Notes: generated by a model from the letters alone, not told the origin. Positions 45,907-57,110 are shown, counted from the stretch's first letter. The stretch is DNA of 64,000 nucleotides from Thioalkalivibrio nitratireducens DSM 14787 (GCF_000321415.2 NC_019902.2:1488001-1552000), one strand, 5' to 3'. Translations and numbers: made by a program.

Positions 45907-47040
45907 ATGAAGCGCGAAGGCATATCTAGCGTCGAGCAGGAGGAGCGGCGATTTCGCGCGGTGAAGCGGCGTGTCTACCGTGTGGCGCTGATCGTGGGCG
46001 CGCTGATCCTGTTGCTGAGCTGGTTCCTGCGAGCGCCGGGCGACATGTTCATTGCCTATGCCTATCCACCGCTGGCGATGGTACTCGCCGGCCTCGGGGT
46101 TCTCTCCGGCACCCGGGCGGGACCGCTGGAGAAAGTGGAGTCGGCGATGTTCGTGATCATCGCGGCCCTGGTACTGGCACGGCTCTTCTGGCATTTCCAC
46201 CTGGCCGGGCCGCTGGCCGATCAGATCATGCCACTGGCGGCTGGCCATTACTGGGCCGTGGCCGCTCTGCTCGTCGGCTGTTTCGTGTTGTTCGACCGCT
46301 TTCGGGGCCTTGCCTGGGCGCTGGTGGTGCTGGCAGTGGCGGTACTGATCGCGTTTTCCGGGATCGCGCGGGATCTTGTCGACGGCAGGGTTCCAGCGGA
46401 GGTGCTCGGATATCTCCTGCGCGTGCACCTGTTTCTGGTCGTGCTCGTCGCGCTCGCGAGTGCGGCAACGGTGATGCGCGACCGTCATCGCCGAATCCTG
46501 ATTCGGGCGGAGGTGCTCGACCAGTGGGCCAATACCGATGCGCTCACCGGGTTGCCGAACCGCCGGGCAGCGGAGCGTGTCCTGCACAGGCGCCTGCTGG
46601 AAGCGCAACGCCACGGGCGGCCGTTGTCATTGATCCTGTTCGATCTCGATCGTTTCAAGAGTGTCAACGATACGCACGGACACGCGACCGGAGACCACGT
46701 GCTCGAGGGCCTCGGCCGGCGTCTGAACGGATTGCTGCGCGAGTCGGACCTTCTGGCGCGTTGGGGCGGTGAGGAGTTTCTGATCGTGGCACCGGAGACC
46801 GGTGCCCGGGAGGCAGCGATGCTCGCGGAGCGCTGCCGAATCGCGATCGCAGACGAGCCGATCGCAGGAGTCGGCATTACGGGTACGTTCGGTGTGGCCG
46901 AGCTGGTATCCGACGACGACGTCGTCGACACCTTGCTTGCCCGTGCCGACGCGATGCTCTACGAGGGCAAGGAGGGTGGACGCAACCGGGTGGTCACGGC
47001 CGCCGAGTGGTCCCGCCGAGGGTCTCGGGACGGGGGCTGA
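45907..47040 (+). CDS. membrane-bound diguanylate cyclase (GGDEF)
   Basis: 377 residues. Five or six hydrophobic helices in residues 25-195 form an unclassified membrane sensor. The GGDEF domain (about 205-365) begins TDALTGLPNRRAAERVL, has the metal-binding FDLDRFKSVNDTHGHATGDHVL and the active-site GGEEF (residues 287-291, RWGGEEFLIV). It makes cyclic di-GMP. No inhibitory RxxD is evident five residues before GGEEF. Monocistronic after dusA. Confidence 0.92.
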   Translation: MKREGISSVEQEERRFRAVKRRVYRVALIVGALILLLSWFLRAPGDMFIAYAYPPLAMVLAGLGVLSGTRAGPLEKVESAMFVIIAALVLARLFWHFHLAGPLADQIMPLAAGHYWAVAALLVGCFVLFDRFRGLAWALVVLAVAVLIAFSGIARDLVDGRVPAEVLGYLLRVHLFLVVLVALASAATVMRDRHRRILIRAEVLDQWANTDALTGLPNRRAAERVLHRRLLEAQRHGRPLSLILFDLDRFKSVNDTHGHATGDHVLEGLGRRLNGLLRESDLLARWGGEEFLIVAPETGAREAAMLAERCRIAIADEPIAGVGITGTFGVAELVSDDDVVDTLLARADAMLYEGKEGGRNRVVTAAEWSRRGSRDGG

Positions 47041-47135
47041 CCCTCCCGCGCCGGCCTCTGCTGGGCGACGCGTCGCCCCCCAGGCACGGGCGGATACGGC
47101 GGTTGGTGGGGCAGGGGGAACGGTTCCGGTCCGGG

Positions 47136-47540
47136 TCAATCCGCACCAGGCAGGCAGCCGGCGATGTCCGCGGCACTTACAGGTTGCACCAGCACGGCGT
47201 GCAGCGGGTAGCGCTCGGCCAGTCGGTCCGCATGCTGGCGTTCCTGGCGCTCGACCATCACGATCACGCGCGCATCGGGGGCGTATTTCTGCAGGCTGGC
47301 CAGGAAGACGTCGAGGTTGCCCAGGTTCGCGCCGGCGTAGTTGTTGCCGTATCCGTAGAAAAACTCGGCCACGACGTAATCGGGGCATTGGTACTGCAGT
47401 GCCTGGATGGCCTTGCGTATCGACCGCAGACGGACTTCGCGGATTCCGCGGCGCTGGTAGACATCGCCGAGATCGGGGTGACCGGGCGATTCGACGATCG
47501 AGAAAAGCAGGGTTTCGGACACGGCGGTGCGGGGCCTCAT
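47136..47540 (-). CDS. conserved hypothetical protein
   Basis: 134 residues, no signal or membrane segment. Alternating hydrophobic strands and helices (YVVAEFFYGYGNNYAGANLGNLDVFLASLQKYAPDARVIVMVERQ, YPLHAVLVQPVSAADIAGCL) suggest an alpha/beta fold, somewhat like a receiver domain without the phospho-acceptor motifs. No family recognised. It lies 128 bp downstream of gltD on the same strand and may be read with it. Codon use looks normal for the window. Confidence 0.65.
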   Translation of the reverse strand: MRPRTAVSETLLFSIVESPGHPDLGDVYQRRGIREVRLRSIRKAIQALQYQCPDYVVAEFFYGYGNNYAGANLGNLDVFLASLQKYAPDARVIVMVERQERQHADRLAERYPLHAVLVQPVSAADIAGCLPGAD

Positions 47541-47668
47541 CGGGTGGCAGAGACTGGGCGCTGAAGCGGGGAGGCACGCGCCTGCGGATCAGGCGCGCGC
47601 GTCGTCGCTGTCGCGGGGCGGGGCAAGCATCGGAATGCCCCCCCACCGCCACGGAGCGCAGCGAGACG

Positions 47669-49135
47669 TCAGCGGGGCAGGTCGGACCCCCCCATCAGCC
47701 ATTCGTCGACCGCGCGGGCGCACTGGCGGCCTTCGCGGATTGCCCAGACCACCAGCGACTGGCCGCGGCGCATGTCGCCGGCGGCGAACAGGCCGTCCAC
47801 GTTGGTGGAGTACGCCTTCGGTCCCTCGGTCGCACCCTGCACGTTGCCGCGCGCGTCGAGTTCGAGCCCGGAGGAACTCTTCAGCTCGTCGAGCATGCCT
47901 TCGTGCACCGGGTGCACGAAGCCCATCGCGAGCAACACCAGGTCGGCCCGGAGTTCGCCCTCGCTGCCTGGAACCTCGGACATCTGCCAGCGCCCGTCGG
48001 CGTCCCGGTCCCAGCGCACCAGCACATAACGCAATGCGCGCAGGTTGCCGTTGCCATCGTCGACGAAGCCCTTGGTCGCGACGTTCCACATGCGCTCGCA
48101 GCCTTCTTCCTGGGAGCTGGAGGTGCGCAGGCGGTTGGGCCAGTCGGGCCAGGTCAGGCCCTTGTCCTCCTGCGCCGGGGGCTTGTCGAGGATCTCGATC
48201 TGGGTGACCGAACGCGCGCCATGGCGGTTCGAGGTGCCGATGCAGTCGGAGCCGGTGTCGCCGCCGCCAATCACGATCACGTGTTTGCCCTGGGCGCTGA
48301 TGAACTCCTCGTCGGGGACGAACACGCCCTGTACGCGCCGGCTATTGCGGGTCAGAAAGTCCATCGCGAAGTGGATGCCGTTCAGTTCGCGCCCGGGCAC
48401 CGGTAGATCGCGTGGCTGCTCGGCGCCCCCGGCCAGCACCACCGCGTCGTATTCCTCGCGCAACCGCGCGATCGGGATGTCGACACCGATATGGGAATTG
48501 GTGTGGAATTCGACGCCCTCGGTACGCATCTGCGCCATGCGCCGGTCGATCAGCTTCTTGCTGAGCTTGAAGTCGGGGATGCCGTAGCGGAGCAGGCCGC
48601 CGATGCGGTCGGCTTTTTCGAAAATCGCGACCTGGTGACCGGCGCGCGCGATCTGCTGAGCGCAGGCCAGCCCGGCCGGCCCGGAGCCGACGATTGCCAC
48701 GCGCCGGCCGGTGCGGCGCTGTGCGACCTGCGGCTTGATCCAGCCTTCGGCCCAGGCCTTGTCGACGATCGTGCATTCGATGGTCTTGATCGTCACGGGC
48801 ACGTCGTCGATGTTCAGCGTGCACGACGCTTCGCACGGCGCCGGGCAGATGCGCCCGGTAAACTCGGGGAAATTGTTGGTCGAGTGCAGGGTGTCGATCG
48901 CCTGGCGCCAATCGCCGTGGTAGACGAGGTCGTTCCAGTCCGGGATCAGGTTGTCGACCGGGCAGCCCTGGTGGCAGTAGGGGATGCCGCAGTCCATGCA
49001 GCGTGCGCCCTGTTCCGAGACCTCGGCATCGGACAGCGGGATCACGAATTCGCGGTAATGGACGACCCGGTCCGCGGCGGGCTCGTAGCGCCGGTCGCGG
49101 CGCGCGTACTCCATGAATCCGGTCGGCTTACCCAT
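47669..49135 (-). CDS. gltD: glutamate synthase (NADPH) small subunit
   Basis: 488 residues. The N-terminal iron-sulfur region has [25 protein letters not shown] and [16 protein letters not shown]. The FAD site is [22 protein letters not shown], and the NADPH site [16 protein letters not shown]. It delivers electrons from NADPH to the large subunit. The start overlaps the gltB stop by 8 nt, so the two are coupled. Confidence 0.96.
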   Translation of the reverse strand: MGKPTGFMEYARRDRRYEPAADRVVHYREFVIPLSDAEVSEQGARCMDCGIPYCHQGCPVDNLIPDWNDLVYHGDWRQAIDTLHSTNNFPEFTGRICPAPCEASCTLNIDDVPVTIKTIECTIVDKAWAEGWIKPQVAQRRTGRRVAIVGSGPAGLACAQQIARAGHQVAIFEKADRIGGLLRYGIPDFKLSKKLIDRRMAQMRTEGVEFHTNSHIGVDIPIARLREEYDAVVLAGGAEQPRDLPVPGRELNGIHFAMDFLTRNSRRVQGVFVPDEEFISAQGKHVIVIGGGDTGSDCIGTSNRHGARSVTQIEILDKPPAQEDKGLTWPDWPNRLRTSSSQEEGCERMWNVATKGFVDDGNGNLRALRYVLVRWDRDADGRWQMSEVPGSEGELRADLVLLAMGFVHPVHEGMLDELKSSSGLELDARGNVQGATEGPKAYSTNVDGLFAAGDMRRGQSLVVWAIREGRQCARAVDEWLMGGSDLPR

Positions 49136-52100
49136 GGGCGACGGTCTCCTTCAGAACCTGGCTGGCGACCAGCGGCGGTTCGGTGACGGGGGGGCGGCTC
49201 TGCTGCGCCTGCATCTTCTCCAGTGCCTTTCGGTAGTCCACCGGCATCACCTTCACGAATTGGTTCGCGTAGCGATCCCAGTCCGCCAGGATGCGCTGCG
49301 CGACCTCGGAACCGGTGTAGTGCAGGTGCCGCTCGATCAGCAGGCGCAGGCGCGCGCGGTCGTGCCGGGTCATGTCGCGGCGGATGTCGACCAGTCCATG
49401 CGCCTCCATGTCGCCGCCCTGGTGGTCCAGGGCCTCGAGCGCATCGTCCTCGGCGGCGATCGGTTGCAGCTCGACCATGGCCAGGTTGCACCGCTGTTCA
49501 AAGCCGCCTTCCTCGTCGAGCACGTAGGCGATCCCGCCGGACATGCCCGCGGCGAAGTTCCGGCCGGTCGGGCCCAGGCAGACCATGATGCCGCCGGTCA
49601 TGTACTCGCAACCGTGGTCGCCGACACCCTCGGCCACCGCGATCGCCCCGGAGTTGCGCACGCAGAAGCGTTCGCCGGCCACTCCGCGGAAGAAGCATTC
49701 GCCGCTGATCGCGCCGTACAGCACGGTGTTGCCGACGATGATGTTGTCCTCGGCTCGGGCGATGCCCGAGTTCTTCGGCGGGTAGAGGATCAGGCGCCCG
49801 CCCGATAGACCCTTGCCGACATAGTCGTTGCCCTCGCCCTCGAGTTCGATGGTCACGCCCTTCGCGAGCCAGGCACCGAGCGACTGGCCGCCGGTGCCGC
49901 TGGCGCGGATGTGGATGGTGTCGTCCGGCAATCCGTTGTGCCCGTAGCGCTCGGCGATGCGGCCCGAGAGCATGGTCCCGACGGTGCGGTTGTAGTTCCT
50001 GATCACGGTCTCGATCATCACGGGTTCGCCGCGTTCCAGCGCCGGTTGCGCCTGGCGGATCAGTTCGTGGTCAAGTGCCTGGTCCAGGCCGTGGTCCTGG
50101 ACCTCGGAGTTGTAGCGCGCAACCTCCGGACCCACGTCCGGCTTTGCGAGCAGCCGCGAGAGGTCGATGCCATGGGCCTTCCAGTGGTCGATCGCCCGGT
50201 GCATTTCCAGGCGGTCGGACTGACCGATCATCTCGTTCACCGTGCGGAAACCCAGCCGCGCCATCAGCTGCCGCACTTCCTCGGCCACGAAGAAGAAATA
50301 GTTGATCACATGCTCGGGCTTGCCGGTGAAGCGCTTGCGCAGTTCCGGATCCTGCGTCGCGACGCCGACCGGGCAGGTGTTCAGATGGCATTTGCGCATC
50401 ATGATGCAGCCCTCGACGATCAGCGGCGCGGTCGCGAAACCGAACTCGTCGGCACCGAGCAGCGCGCCGATCACCACGTCGCGGCCGGTACGCATGCCGC
50501 CGTCGACCTGCACCGCGATGCGCCCGCGCAGACGGTTCAGCACCAGCGTCTGGTGGGTTTCGGCAAGGCCGATCTCCCAGGGGCTGCCGGCGTGCTTGAT
50601 CGAGGTCAGCGGACTGGCGCCGGTGCCGCCTTCGTAGCCGGAGATGGTCACGTGGTCCGCATGCGCCTTCGCGACTCCGGCCGCGACCGTGCCGACGCCG
50701 ATCTCGGAGACGAGTTTCACCGAGATCCGCGCGCGCGGGTTCGCGTTCTTCAGGTCGTGGATCAGCTGCGCGAGATCCTCGATCGAATAGATGTCGTGGT
50801 GCGGGGGCGGCGAGATCAGGCCCACGCCTGGCGTCGAGTGGCGCACCCGTGCGATCTGCGCGTTGACCTTGTGACCCGGAAGCTGGCCGCCTTCGCCGGG
50901 CTTGGCGCCCTGCGCGATCTTGATCTGGATGTCGTCGGCGTTGACCAGGTACTCGGTGGTCACGCCGAAACGGCCCGAAGCGACCTGCTTGATTGCGGAC
51001 CGTTCCGGGTTTCCGGATCCGTCGGACAGCGGCAGGAAACGCTCGGCCTCTTCGCCACCCTCGCCGGTGTTGGACTTGCCGCCGATCGCATTCATCGCCT
51101 TCGCGAGTGTCGAGTGCGCTTCGTAGGAAATCGACCCGAACGACATCGCGCCGGTCGCAAAGCGCTTCACGATCTCGGAGGCCGGCTCGACCTCGTCGAC
51201 CGGGATGGGGTTCTCGGCGAAGCGGAAGTCGAGCAGGCCGCGGAAGGTCAGCAGGCGCTCGTTCTGTTCATTCATCAGGCGCGAGTACTCCGCGAAGGTC
51301 TTCGCGTCGTTCGCGCGCGTTGCATGCTGCAGCGTGGAGATCGTCTCCGGCGTCCAGGCGTGATCCTCGCCGCGCAGGCGGTACGCGTAGTCGCCGCCGA
51401 CGTCGAGCTGGCGCTGGTAGATATGCCCGCCGCCGTAGGCGATACCGTGCCAGCGTACCGTCTCTTGCGCGACCTCGTGCAGGCCGACACCCTCGACCCG
51501 GCTCTGGGTGCCGGTGAAATACTGCTTCAGGAATGCACCGTTCAGGCCCACCGCGTCGAAGATCTGCGCTCCGCAGTACGACTCCAATGTCGAGATGCCC
51601 ATCTTCGACATCACCTTCAGCATGCCCTTGCCGACCGCCTTGATGTAGCGCTTCTGCGCTTCCTCGAAGCTCAGCCGCTCTGGCAGCCGCGGCAGCATCG
51701 ACTGGATCGTGTCGAAGGCGAGGTAGGGGTTGATCGCCTCCGCGCCGTAGCCCGACAGTGTCGCGTAGTGGTGCACTTCCAGCGCGGCACCGGTCTCGAC
51801 GACGATTCCCGAGCTGGTTCGCAGGCCCTGGCGGATCAGGTGGTGGTGCACCGCCGACGTCGCGAGCAGCATCGGGATCGGGATGTGATCGCGGTTGGTG
51901 TTGCGGTCGGACAGGATCAGGATGTTGTAGCCATCGAGCACGGCTCGTTCCGCGTCCGCGCAGAGGCGGTCGAGCGCGGCCGGCATGCCCTCGACCCCTT
52001 CTTCGCTCGGGTATACCGTGTCGAGCGTCCGGGTGCGGAACGCGCCGGCCGAGTTGTACTCGATGTTGCGGATGCGCTCGAGGTCCTGATTCGTGAGTAC

Positions 52101-53801
52101 CGGTTGTGGCGTCTCCAGCCGCCAGTGTTTGCCCGCCTCGTTGATGCCGAGCAGATTCGGGCGCGGACCGATGATGCAGACCAGCGACATCACCAGTTCC
52201 TCGCGGATCGGGTCGATCGGCGGATTGGTGACCTGTGCGAAATTCTGCTTGAAGTAGCTGGATAGGTGCTTCGGGCGGCCGGACAGTACCGACACCGGAT
52301 TGTCCGCGCCCATCGAGCCGACGGCCTCCTGGCCGGTCACCGCCATCGGTGTCAGCAGGAACTTCAGGTCCTCCTGCGTGTAGCCGAAGGCCTGCTGCAG
52401 GTCGAGCAGGGTGGCATCGTCCGGGGCCATTGGCCCAACGTTGGTCGGCAGCTCTTCCAGGCGGATCTGGGTTTTCTTCAGCCACTCGCCGTAGGGCTTC
52501 GCCTTGGCGAGATCGGTCTTGACCTCGTCATCGCTGATGATCCGCGCCTGTTCGAGGTCGATCAGCAGCATTTTGCCGGGCTGCAGGCGCCACTTCTTGA
52601 CGATGCGCTCCTCGGGGATGTCGAGCACACCCATCTCCGAGGCCATGATCACCATGTCGTCGCTGGTGACCAGGTAGCGCGCCGGGCGCAAGCCGTTGCG
52701 GTCAAGCGTCGCGCCGATCTGGCGGCCGTCGGTAAAGGCCATGGCCGCCGGTCCGTCCCAGGGTTCCATCAGCGCCATGTGGTATTCGTAGAACGCGCGG
52801 CGCTTCTCGTCCATCAGCGGGTTGTCGGCCCAGGCCTCGGGAATCAGGATCATCATTGCGTGGGCGAGCGAGTAGCCGCCCATCACCAGCAGTTCCAGCG
52901 CGTTGTCGAAGCAGGCAGAGTCCGACTGCCCCTCCGGGATCAGCGGCCAGATGGTCGCAAGGTCGTCGCCGAGCACTTCCGAGCGCATCGTGTGCCGGCG
53001 CGCCGCCATCCAGTTCAGGTTGCCGCGCAGGGTGTTGATCTCGCCATTGTGGCAGACCATCCGGAACGGCTGGGCCAGATCCCAGGTGGGGAAGGTGTTG
53101 GTCGAAAAGCGCTGGTGCACCAGCGCGAGTGCGCTGACGAAGCGCTCGTCGCGCAGGTCGAGATAGTAGTTGCCGACCTGGTAGGCGAGCAGCATGCCCT
53201 TGTAGTTCAGCGTGCGGGAGGACATCGAGCAGACGTAGTACGCGGTCTTGTCGAACCCGGCCGCGCGGATCTCGTTGTCCATGCGCTTGCGGATCACGAA
53301 TAGCTTGCGCTCGAAGCTGTCCCGGTCCGGGCAGTTCGCGCCGCGGCCGATGAAGATCTGGCGCACGACGGGTTCCGAGGGCAGCACGCTCTCGCCGAGG
53401 TCGCTGTGGTCGACGGGAACGTCGCGCCAGCCGAGCACGGTCTGTCCACCTTCTTCCACGTGGCGCGTGATGATCGCCTCCATCTCCCGCCGTGGCTCTT
53501 CTTCCTGAGGCAGGAACACCATGCCGACCGCGTAGTGGCCGACGGCAGGAAGCTCGAAGCCGACTTGCGCACGCAGGAATGCGTCCGGGATCTGGACCAG
53601 GATGCCGGCACCGTCGCCGGCCTTCGGGTCCGCGCCGACCGCGCCGCGGTGATGCAGGCGCTCGAGCAGCTCGAGCCCCTGCGCGACGATCCGGTGGCTC
53701 GTCTCGTTCCGTATGTGGCAGACAAACCCGACGCCGCAGGAATCTCGCTCGAGTTCAGGGTCGTACATGCCCTGCGCAGGGGGTAAGGCGCGGATGCTCA
53801 T
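49128..53801 (-). CDS. gltB: glutamate synthase large subunit
   Basis: 1557 residues, full length. The class II glutaminase domain has a short propeptide before the catalytic cysteine in [16 protein letters not shown] central domain and the FMN-binding synthase domain follow, with [26 protein letters not shown]. The 3Fe-4S ligands are in [20 protein letters not shown], and the C-terminal GXGXG beta-helix is present. Transfers the glutamine amide to 2-oxoglutarate to make two glutamates. It is first gene of the gltBD unit; GAGG precedes the start. Confidence 0.97.
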   Translation of the reverse strand: MSIRALPPAQGMYDPELERDSCGVGFVCHIRNETSHRIVAQGLELLERLHHRGAVGADPKAGDGAGILVQIPDAFLRAQVGFELPAVGHYAVGMVFLPQEEEPRREMEAIITRHVEEGGQTVLGWRDVPVDHSDLGESVLPSEPVVRQIFIGRGANCPDRDSFERKLFVIRKRMDNEIRAAGFDKTAYYVCSMSSRTLNYKGMLLAYQVGNYYLDLRDERFVSALALVHQRFSTNTFPTWDLAQPFRMVCHNGEINTLRGNLNWMAARRHTMRSEVLGDDLATIWPLIPEGQSDSACFDNALELLVMGGYSLAHAMMILIPEAWADNPLMDEKRRAFYEYHMALMEPWDGPAAMAFTDGRQIGATLDRNGLRPARYLVTSDDMVIMASEMGVLDIPEERIVKKWRLQPGKMLLIDLEQARIISDDEVKTDLAKAKPYGEWLKKTQIRLEELPTNVGPMAPDDATLLDLQQAFGYTQEDLKFLLTPMAVTGQEAVGSMGADNPVSVLSGRPKHLSSYFKQNFAQVTNPPIDPIREELVMSLVCIIGPRPNLLGINEAGKHWRLETPQPVLTNQDLERIRNIEYNSAGAFRTRTLDTVYPSEEGVEGMPAALDRLCADAERAVLDGYNILILSDRNTNRDHIPIPMLLATSAVHHHLIRQGLRTSSGIVVETGAALEVHHYATLSGYGAEAINPYLAFDTIQSMLPRLPERLSFEEAQKRYIKAVGKGMLKVMSKMGISTLESYCGAQIFDAVGLNGAFLKQYFTGTQSRVEGVGLHEVAQETVRWHGIAYGGGHIYQRQLDVGGDYAYRLRGEDHAWTPETISTLQHATRANDAKTFAEYSRLMNEQNERLLTFRGLLDFRFAENPIPVDEVEPASEIVKRFATGAMSFGSISYEAHSTLAKAMNAIGGKSNTGEGGEEAERFLPLSDGSGNPERSAIKQVASGRFGVTTEYLVNADDIQIKIAQGAKPGEGGQLPGHKVNAQIARVRHSTPGVGLISPPPHHDIYSIEDLAQLIHDLKNANPRARISVKLVSEIGVGTVAAGVAKAHADHVTISGYEGGTGASPLTSIKHAGSPWEIGLAETHQTLVLNRLRGRIAVQVDGGMRTGRDVVIGALLGADEFGFATAPLIVEGCIMMRKCHLNTCPVGVATQDPELRKRFTGKPEHVINYFFFVAEEVRQLMARLGFRTVNEMIGQSDRLEMHRAIDHWKAHGIDLSRLLAKPDVGPEVARYNSEVQDHGLDQALDHELIRQAQPALERGEPVMIETVIRNYNRTVGTMLSGRIAERYGHNGLPDDTIHIRASGTGGQSLGAWLAKGVTIELEGEGNDYVGKGLSGGRLILYPPKNSGIARAEDNIIVGNTVLYGAISGECFFRGVAGERFCVRNSGAIAVAEGVGDHGCEYMTGGIMVCLGPTGRNFAAGMSGGIAYVLDEEGGFEQRCNLAMVELQPIAAEDDALEALDHQGGDMEAHGLVDIRRDMTRHDRARLRLLIERHLHYTGSEVAQRILADWDRYANQFVKVMPVDYRKALEKMQAQQSRPPVTEPPLVASQVLKETVAHG

Positions 53802-54171
53802 CGGTGGACCTCTTGGCTGCCAGGTTATTCGGAACGCAGGCGGCTGCCGGCACCACGGAGCGGGCAGCCGAAAGCCTCCCTGGGGGATGCAAGAGTATGC
53901 AACACGCAGCTATCGTGCCATTTCCGCGGCGCGCACTGGGGCGAAAACACACCGGCTGTCGTGCCTGAGCTGCACGCGATCGGTGCAATGCGGTGGCGGT
54001 GTGCACCGAAACCGTGATTCAGGCGCGGCAGTGGCGGTGGGAAAGGGATCGGAACCACCAGCCCCCAAGGGGGCGAGAAATTAACCCGCCCGGGGAATGC
54101 GGTCAAGCGATTCGGGAACGGTGACGCGATTGGGGAAAACGAGGGCGGGGGGACAGCCCCTGGCCGATGCG
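53802..54171. other. 370-bp intergenic region upstream of gltB
   Basis: No convincing gene, repeat or terminator seen. It should contain the gltB promoter on the minus strand, but no hexamer pair stood out. Confidence 0.4.
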
Positions 54172-54630
54172 TCATTCGATCCCGGCGGCGCGCTGCTGTT
54201 GGCGGATCCAGGCGATGATGTGTGCGGCGTCCTCGCCGGAAACCGCCGGCACCGGGGGCATGTCGCCGAACTCCCAGTGGTGCTGGTGCACGCCTAGCGC
54301 GATGGCACGGTAGAACGCGAGATCCGAGTGGTGGGAGGGTTCGTAGATCCGATGGATCAGCGGCGGACCCTGGTCGGTCCCCAGCGCCTCGGCGCCGTGA
54401 CACGCGGCGCAGTGGGCGACGAACAGTTCCTGGCCCTCGGCGATGTTGATCTCGAAGCCCTCGGCCGGGATTCGGAACTCCGTGCGTGGGGTGGGCGGCG
54501 GCTCGGTCTGTGCACGAGGTTCCGCTGTCGGCGGCGTGTCGGTATCGGTCGCAGGATCGCTGCAGCCGGTCAGCCAGAGTATGCCGACCAGTGCCCCGAG
54601 GGCGGTGGGAACGATGCTACGTGTAGTCAT
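54172..54630 (-). CDS. lipoprotein cytochrome c (monohaem)
   Basis: 152 residues from an ATG at 54630. Lipoprotein signal with lipobox LTGC (LWLTGCSDP), then a Pro/Thr/Glu-rich linker (about 24-50). One CXXCH site, FVAHCAACHGAEALG, with a conserved GPPL segment and a candidate axial Met in FGDMPPVPAVSGEDAAHIIAWIR. Expected to be anchored to a membrane and to carry electrons in the periplasm. Its start overlaps the end of the histidine kinase fragment by 4 nt, so it may once have been the gene after that kinase. Confidence 0.85.
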   Translation of the reverse strand: MTTRSIVPTALGALVGILWLTGCSDPATDTDTPPTAEPRAQTEPPPTPRTEFRIPAEGFEINIAEGQELFVAHCAACHGAEALGTDQGPPLIHRIYEPSHHSDLAFYRAIALGVHQHHWEFGDMPPVPAVSGEDAAHIIAWIRQQQRAAGIE

Positions 54631-54881
54631 GGTGGTGTCCTTGTGTCTTGAGAGGGTAATGGTGGTCGGTTTTCGCGCGGAAGGTCGACCGAGAAGATCG
54701 TGATGCCGTCGCCCGACTCGGCATGCACGCGACCGCCGTGGGCCTCGGCGATCGAGCGCGTGATCGCAAGGCCCAGTCCCGCACCCTCGCCGTGGCCGGC
54801 CCGGCGTGCATTGATGCGGTGAAAGCGGTCGAACAGCAGCGAGAGCCGGTCCGGCGGAATGGTGGGCCCGGGATTCCGTAC
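54627..54881 (-). pseudogene. C-terminal fragment of a sensor histidine kinase
   Basis: Encodes the end of an HATPase domain: NPGPTIPPDRLSLLFDRFHR, then GEGAGLGLAITRSIAEAHGG (G2 box) and the final beta strand. The pattern resembles heavy-metal (CusS-like) kinases. Upstream of about 54881 the similarity stops: there is no dimerisation helix, membrane part or ATP-binding N box. This is a 3' remnant left by a rearrangement; the opposite strand upstream holds another gene fragment. Confidence 0.7.
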
Positions 54882-54882
54882 G

Positions 54883-55155
54883 GAGCTGATGGCGGATCTG
54901 CGCAAGAAACTGCACGTGGTGCGAGATGTCGATGGCCACCAGCACATGAAGCTCCTGGGGCTGCGGGAGTGATGCCCTGAAGGTTTGCCGACGGGCGATG
55001 TAATCGATTCAGTTCGGACGCGGTGGGCGCATGGTGCGCCTGCGTCCCGGGAAATGGACATCACCTTCCACAGGCCGGGCCGGTACCTGGTCTACTGCAC
55101 CGTCTATTGCGGTCCGGCGCACGACGTGATGCACGCCGCGATCGAGGTGGTCTGA
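54883..55155 (+). pseudogene. remnant with CuA-type copper site (oxidase subunit II-like C terminus)
   Basis: The last ~30 residues before the TGA at 55153 read YLVYCTVYCGPAHDVMHAAI, containing the full CuA ligand set C-x3-C-x3-H-x2-M. One frame runs from about 54883 but is broken by an in-frame TGA at 54970, and there is no credible start or N-terminal membrane helix. It is either one gene with a premature stop and lost 5' end or two joined fragments. It directly precedes the oxidase-like gene at 55157, as subunit II normally does. Confidence 0.65.
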
Positions 55156-55156
55156 G

Positions 55157-56817
55157 ATGGGCGCCACGTACAAGGAACGCTTCGCGGCCCTTCCCGCGCA
55201 GGACCGCCGCCTGCTGGTTGCAATGAGCGCCGCGGCGCTGGGGATGCTTCTCATCGGGATCGTCGGAGGGCTGCTGACTGCGCTGGCCCGCGGGGGACTC
55301 CTCGACATCCTGCCGAACACCGGCTGCCGAACACCGGCTATCGGCTGCTCACGCTGCACGGCGTGAGCATCTTCTTCTACTGGCTGCTCATTGCCCAGGC
55401 CGCGCTGCTGCTCGGCTTCGCAGCGGCGGAGCAGGGCCGGGGGCTGATCGGTCGGCGGCTGGCCTGGCTGAGCTTCGCGCTGATACTGGCCGGGTTCGGC
55501 GCCTGCATGGCGGGGGCGCACATCGGCGTACCGCTGCTGTACGACGGCGCACCCGGCCTGGGAGCACTGACACCCTCGGGACTGCTGGTGTTCAACCTCG
55601 GTTACCTGCTGCTCGGCACGGGCCTGATGGTCCTGCCGGCTGCGGCGATCGTCACCTTGCTGACACCCCGCTGGGAAGGCCGGCAGGACCGCTTGAGCGC
55701 GGTCGGCTTCGCGCTGTTCGCCTGGGCCGGTTCCCTGATCGTGAGCGGCTTCGCGGCGCTGTACACCTTCCTGCCCGGCACGCGGTGGGCGCTGGGGCTC
55801 GGAGTGTTTCCCGAGAACCACGGCACCAACTGGCACATCGTGTTCCACAACATGCATTACCTGCCGCTGATGGCGACCGTGATCCTCTGGTACGTGCTGG
55901 TGCAGGCGCTGACCGGGGTCAAGTCCGTGTTCGGCCATCGCTTCTCCAAGATCGTGTTCGCGATGTACCTGGTGTTCGTGCCTCCGACCTCGCTCTACCA
56001 CATGTTCCTGGAGCCCGATCTCCCCGGAGCGGTGCGCGTGACCGGCTCGCTGCTGTCGCTGTTCGTGAGCGTGCCCACCCTGACCGCGTTTCTGATCATC
56101 ATCGCGTCGCTGGAGATGTACGCGCGCGGGCAGGGCGGCCGGGGCTTGTTCGGATGGCTGCGCCTGCTGCCCTGGCGGCATCCGGCGATGTCGGCCCTCG
56201 GGGTCGGCGTGCTCAGCATGGGGCTCGGGATCGTGTTCGCCTTCGTGCTGATCCAGGAGCGGCTGGCGCCATTGCTGTCGGACACGTTCTTCGTGCCCGG
56301 TTATTTCCATTTCTTCACCGTGGGCACCGTGACCCTGACCCTGCTGGCCGCCCTGACGGTGATGCTGCCCGCCCTCGGCGAGCGGCCGCTGTGGCGCCCG
56401 GGACTGCTGCGTTGGATGCCGTGGCTGGTCTTCGCCGGGTTGCTGGTGTTCGGGGCGGACGGAGCCGTCGCCGGTTACCTCGGCGTGCCGCGCCGGGTGA
56501 TCGATGTGGCCTACCAGAGTGAGGCGCCCATGTTGTGGCAGGGGCTGATGCTCGTGATCGCGGTGGGGGGCGCGGTGATGGCATCGGCGCTGGCCGTGTT
56601 CGCCGCCGGCGTCGGGGCGTCCCTGTGGCGCGCGGGGGCGTCTGCACCGGCAGCCGCGGGCCTGACCGTGAACTGGGCCGGCGGTCCGGCGGCACCCGGC
56701 GCAGCGGCCTGGATCGGCCCGCTCTCGGTGCTGGTCATCGTCGCGGCGATGTACCTGTTCACTGCGATCGGGTTCGAACTCATGCCGCGCATTTGGTGCA
56801 TGTCGTGGTCCCCGTGA
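55157..56817 (+). pseudogene. haem-copper oxidase subunit I-like gene (NorY/cbb3-I-like), frameshifted
   Basis: The 5' part (55157-55324) encodes the first helix and LLDILPNTG. A 14-bp tandem duplication, TGCCGAACACCGGC at 55311-55324 and 55325-55338, then shifts the frame to a stop at 55366. Removing one copy restores NTGYRLLTLHGVSIFFYWL and a ~548-residue, ~12-helix protein. The low-spin haem histidines (TLHG; H in GYFHFF) are present. By eye, the helix VII His-His of CuB reads Thr-Ser (VPPTSLYHMF) and the helix X HxH reads YxH. The nearest known group may be the CuA-linked NO reductases (sNOR) of nitrifiers, but this is uncertain. A GTG at 55363 overlapping the new stop could allow reinitiation. 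Confidence 0.7.
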
Positions 56818-56843
56818 TCGCGCGCGGACTGGGCAAGGACGGG

Positions 56844-56946
56844 GGAGCGAGGCGCTCGAGACCGCCAGGCCGCCCATGGCGAGGCCCGTGCGCAGGAATC
56901 GGCGTCGGTCGGTGTTCTGCGGGGTACGTGTACGCTTGTCTCTCAT
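56844..56946 (-). pseudogene. orphan Tat signal peptide, 5' end of a lost gene
   Basis: From the ATG at 56946 the peptide begins MRDKRTRTPQNTDRRRFLRT and continues with a hydrophobic GLAMGGLAVSSASLP: a textbook twin-arginine signal. The frame continues only as antisense of the oxidase-like gene, so the mature domain is missing. A purine-rich GGGGACAG lies upstream of the start. The original product cannot be named. Confidence 0.5.
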
Positions 56947-57110
56947 GGTTCTGTCCCCGATTGGAAATCATTACCGCTCTTCGAGGGTAGGCTCGGGCGG
57001 GGGGAAACGCTTGTCTGTGGCGGTCCTGAGAGGACAGGGATCAAGCGGACGGGACAACACGCCCACGGGAATCCACGACGTGAGCATGTGCGCCGCCACG
57101 TCATTGGTCA

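Noticed and set aside
46802-48406. 534-residue plus-strand frame across the diguanylate cyclase end and gltD
   Set aside because: Arg/Ala-rich shadow of two real genes with no domain.
49911-52265. 784-residue open frame antisense to gltB
   Set aside because: Shadow frame of gltB with Arg/Gln/Val-rich sequence and no recognisable domain.
55009-56946. 645-residue minus-strand frame that starts with a Tat signal peptide
   Set aside because: Only the first ~34 residues look like protein; the rest is antisense of the oxidase-like gene. Kept only as a signal-peptide remnant.
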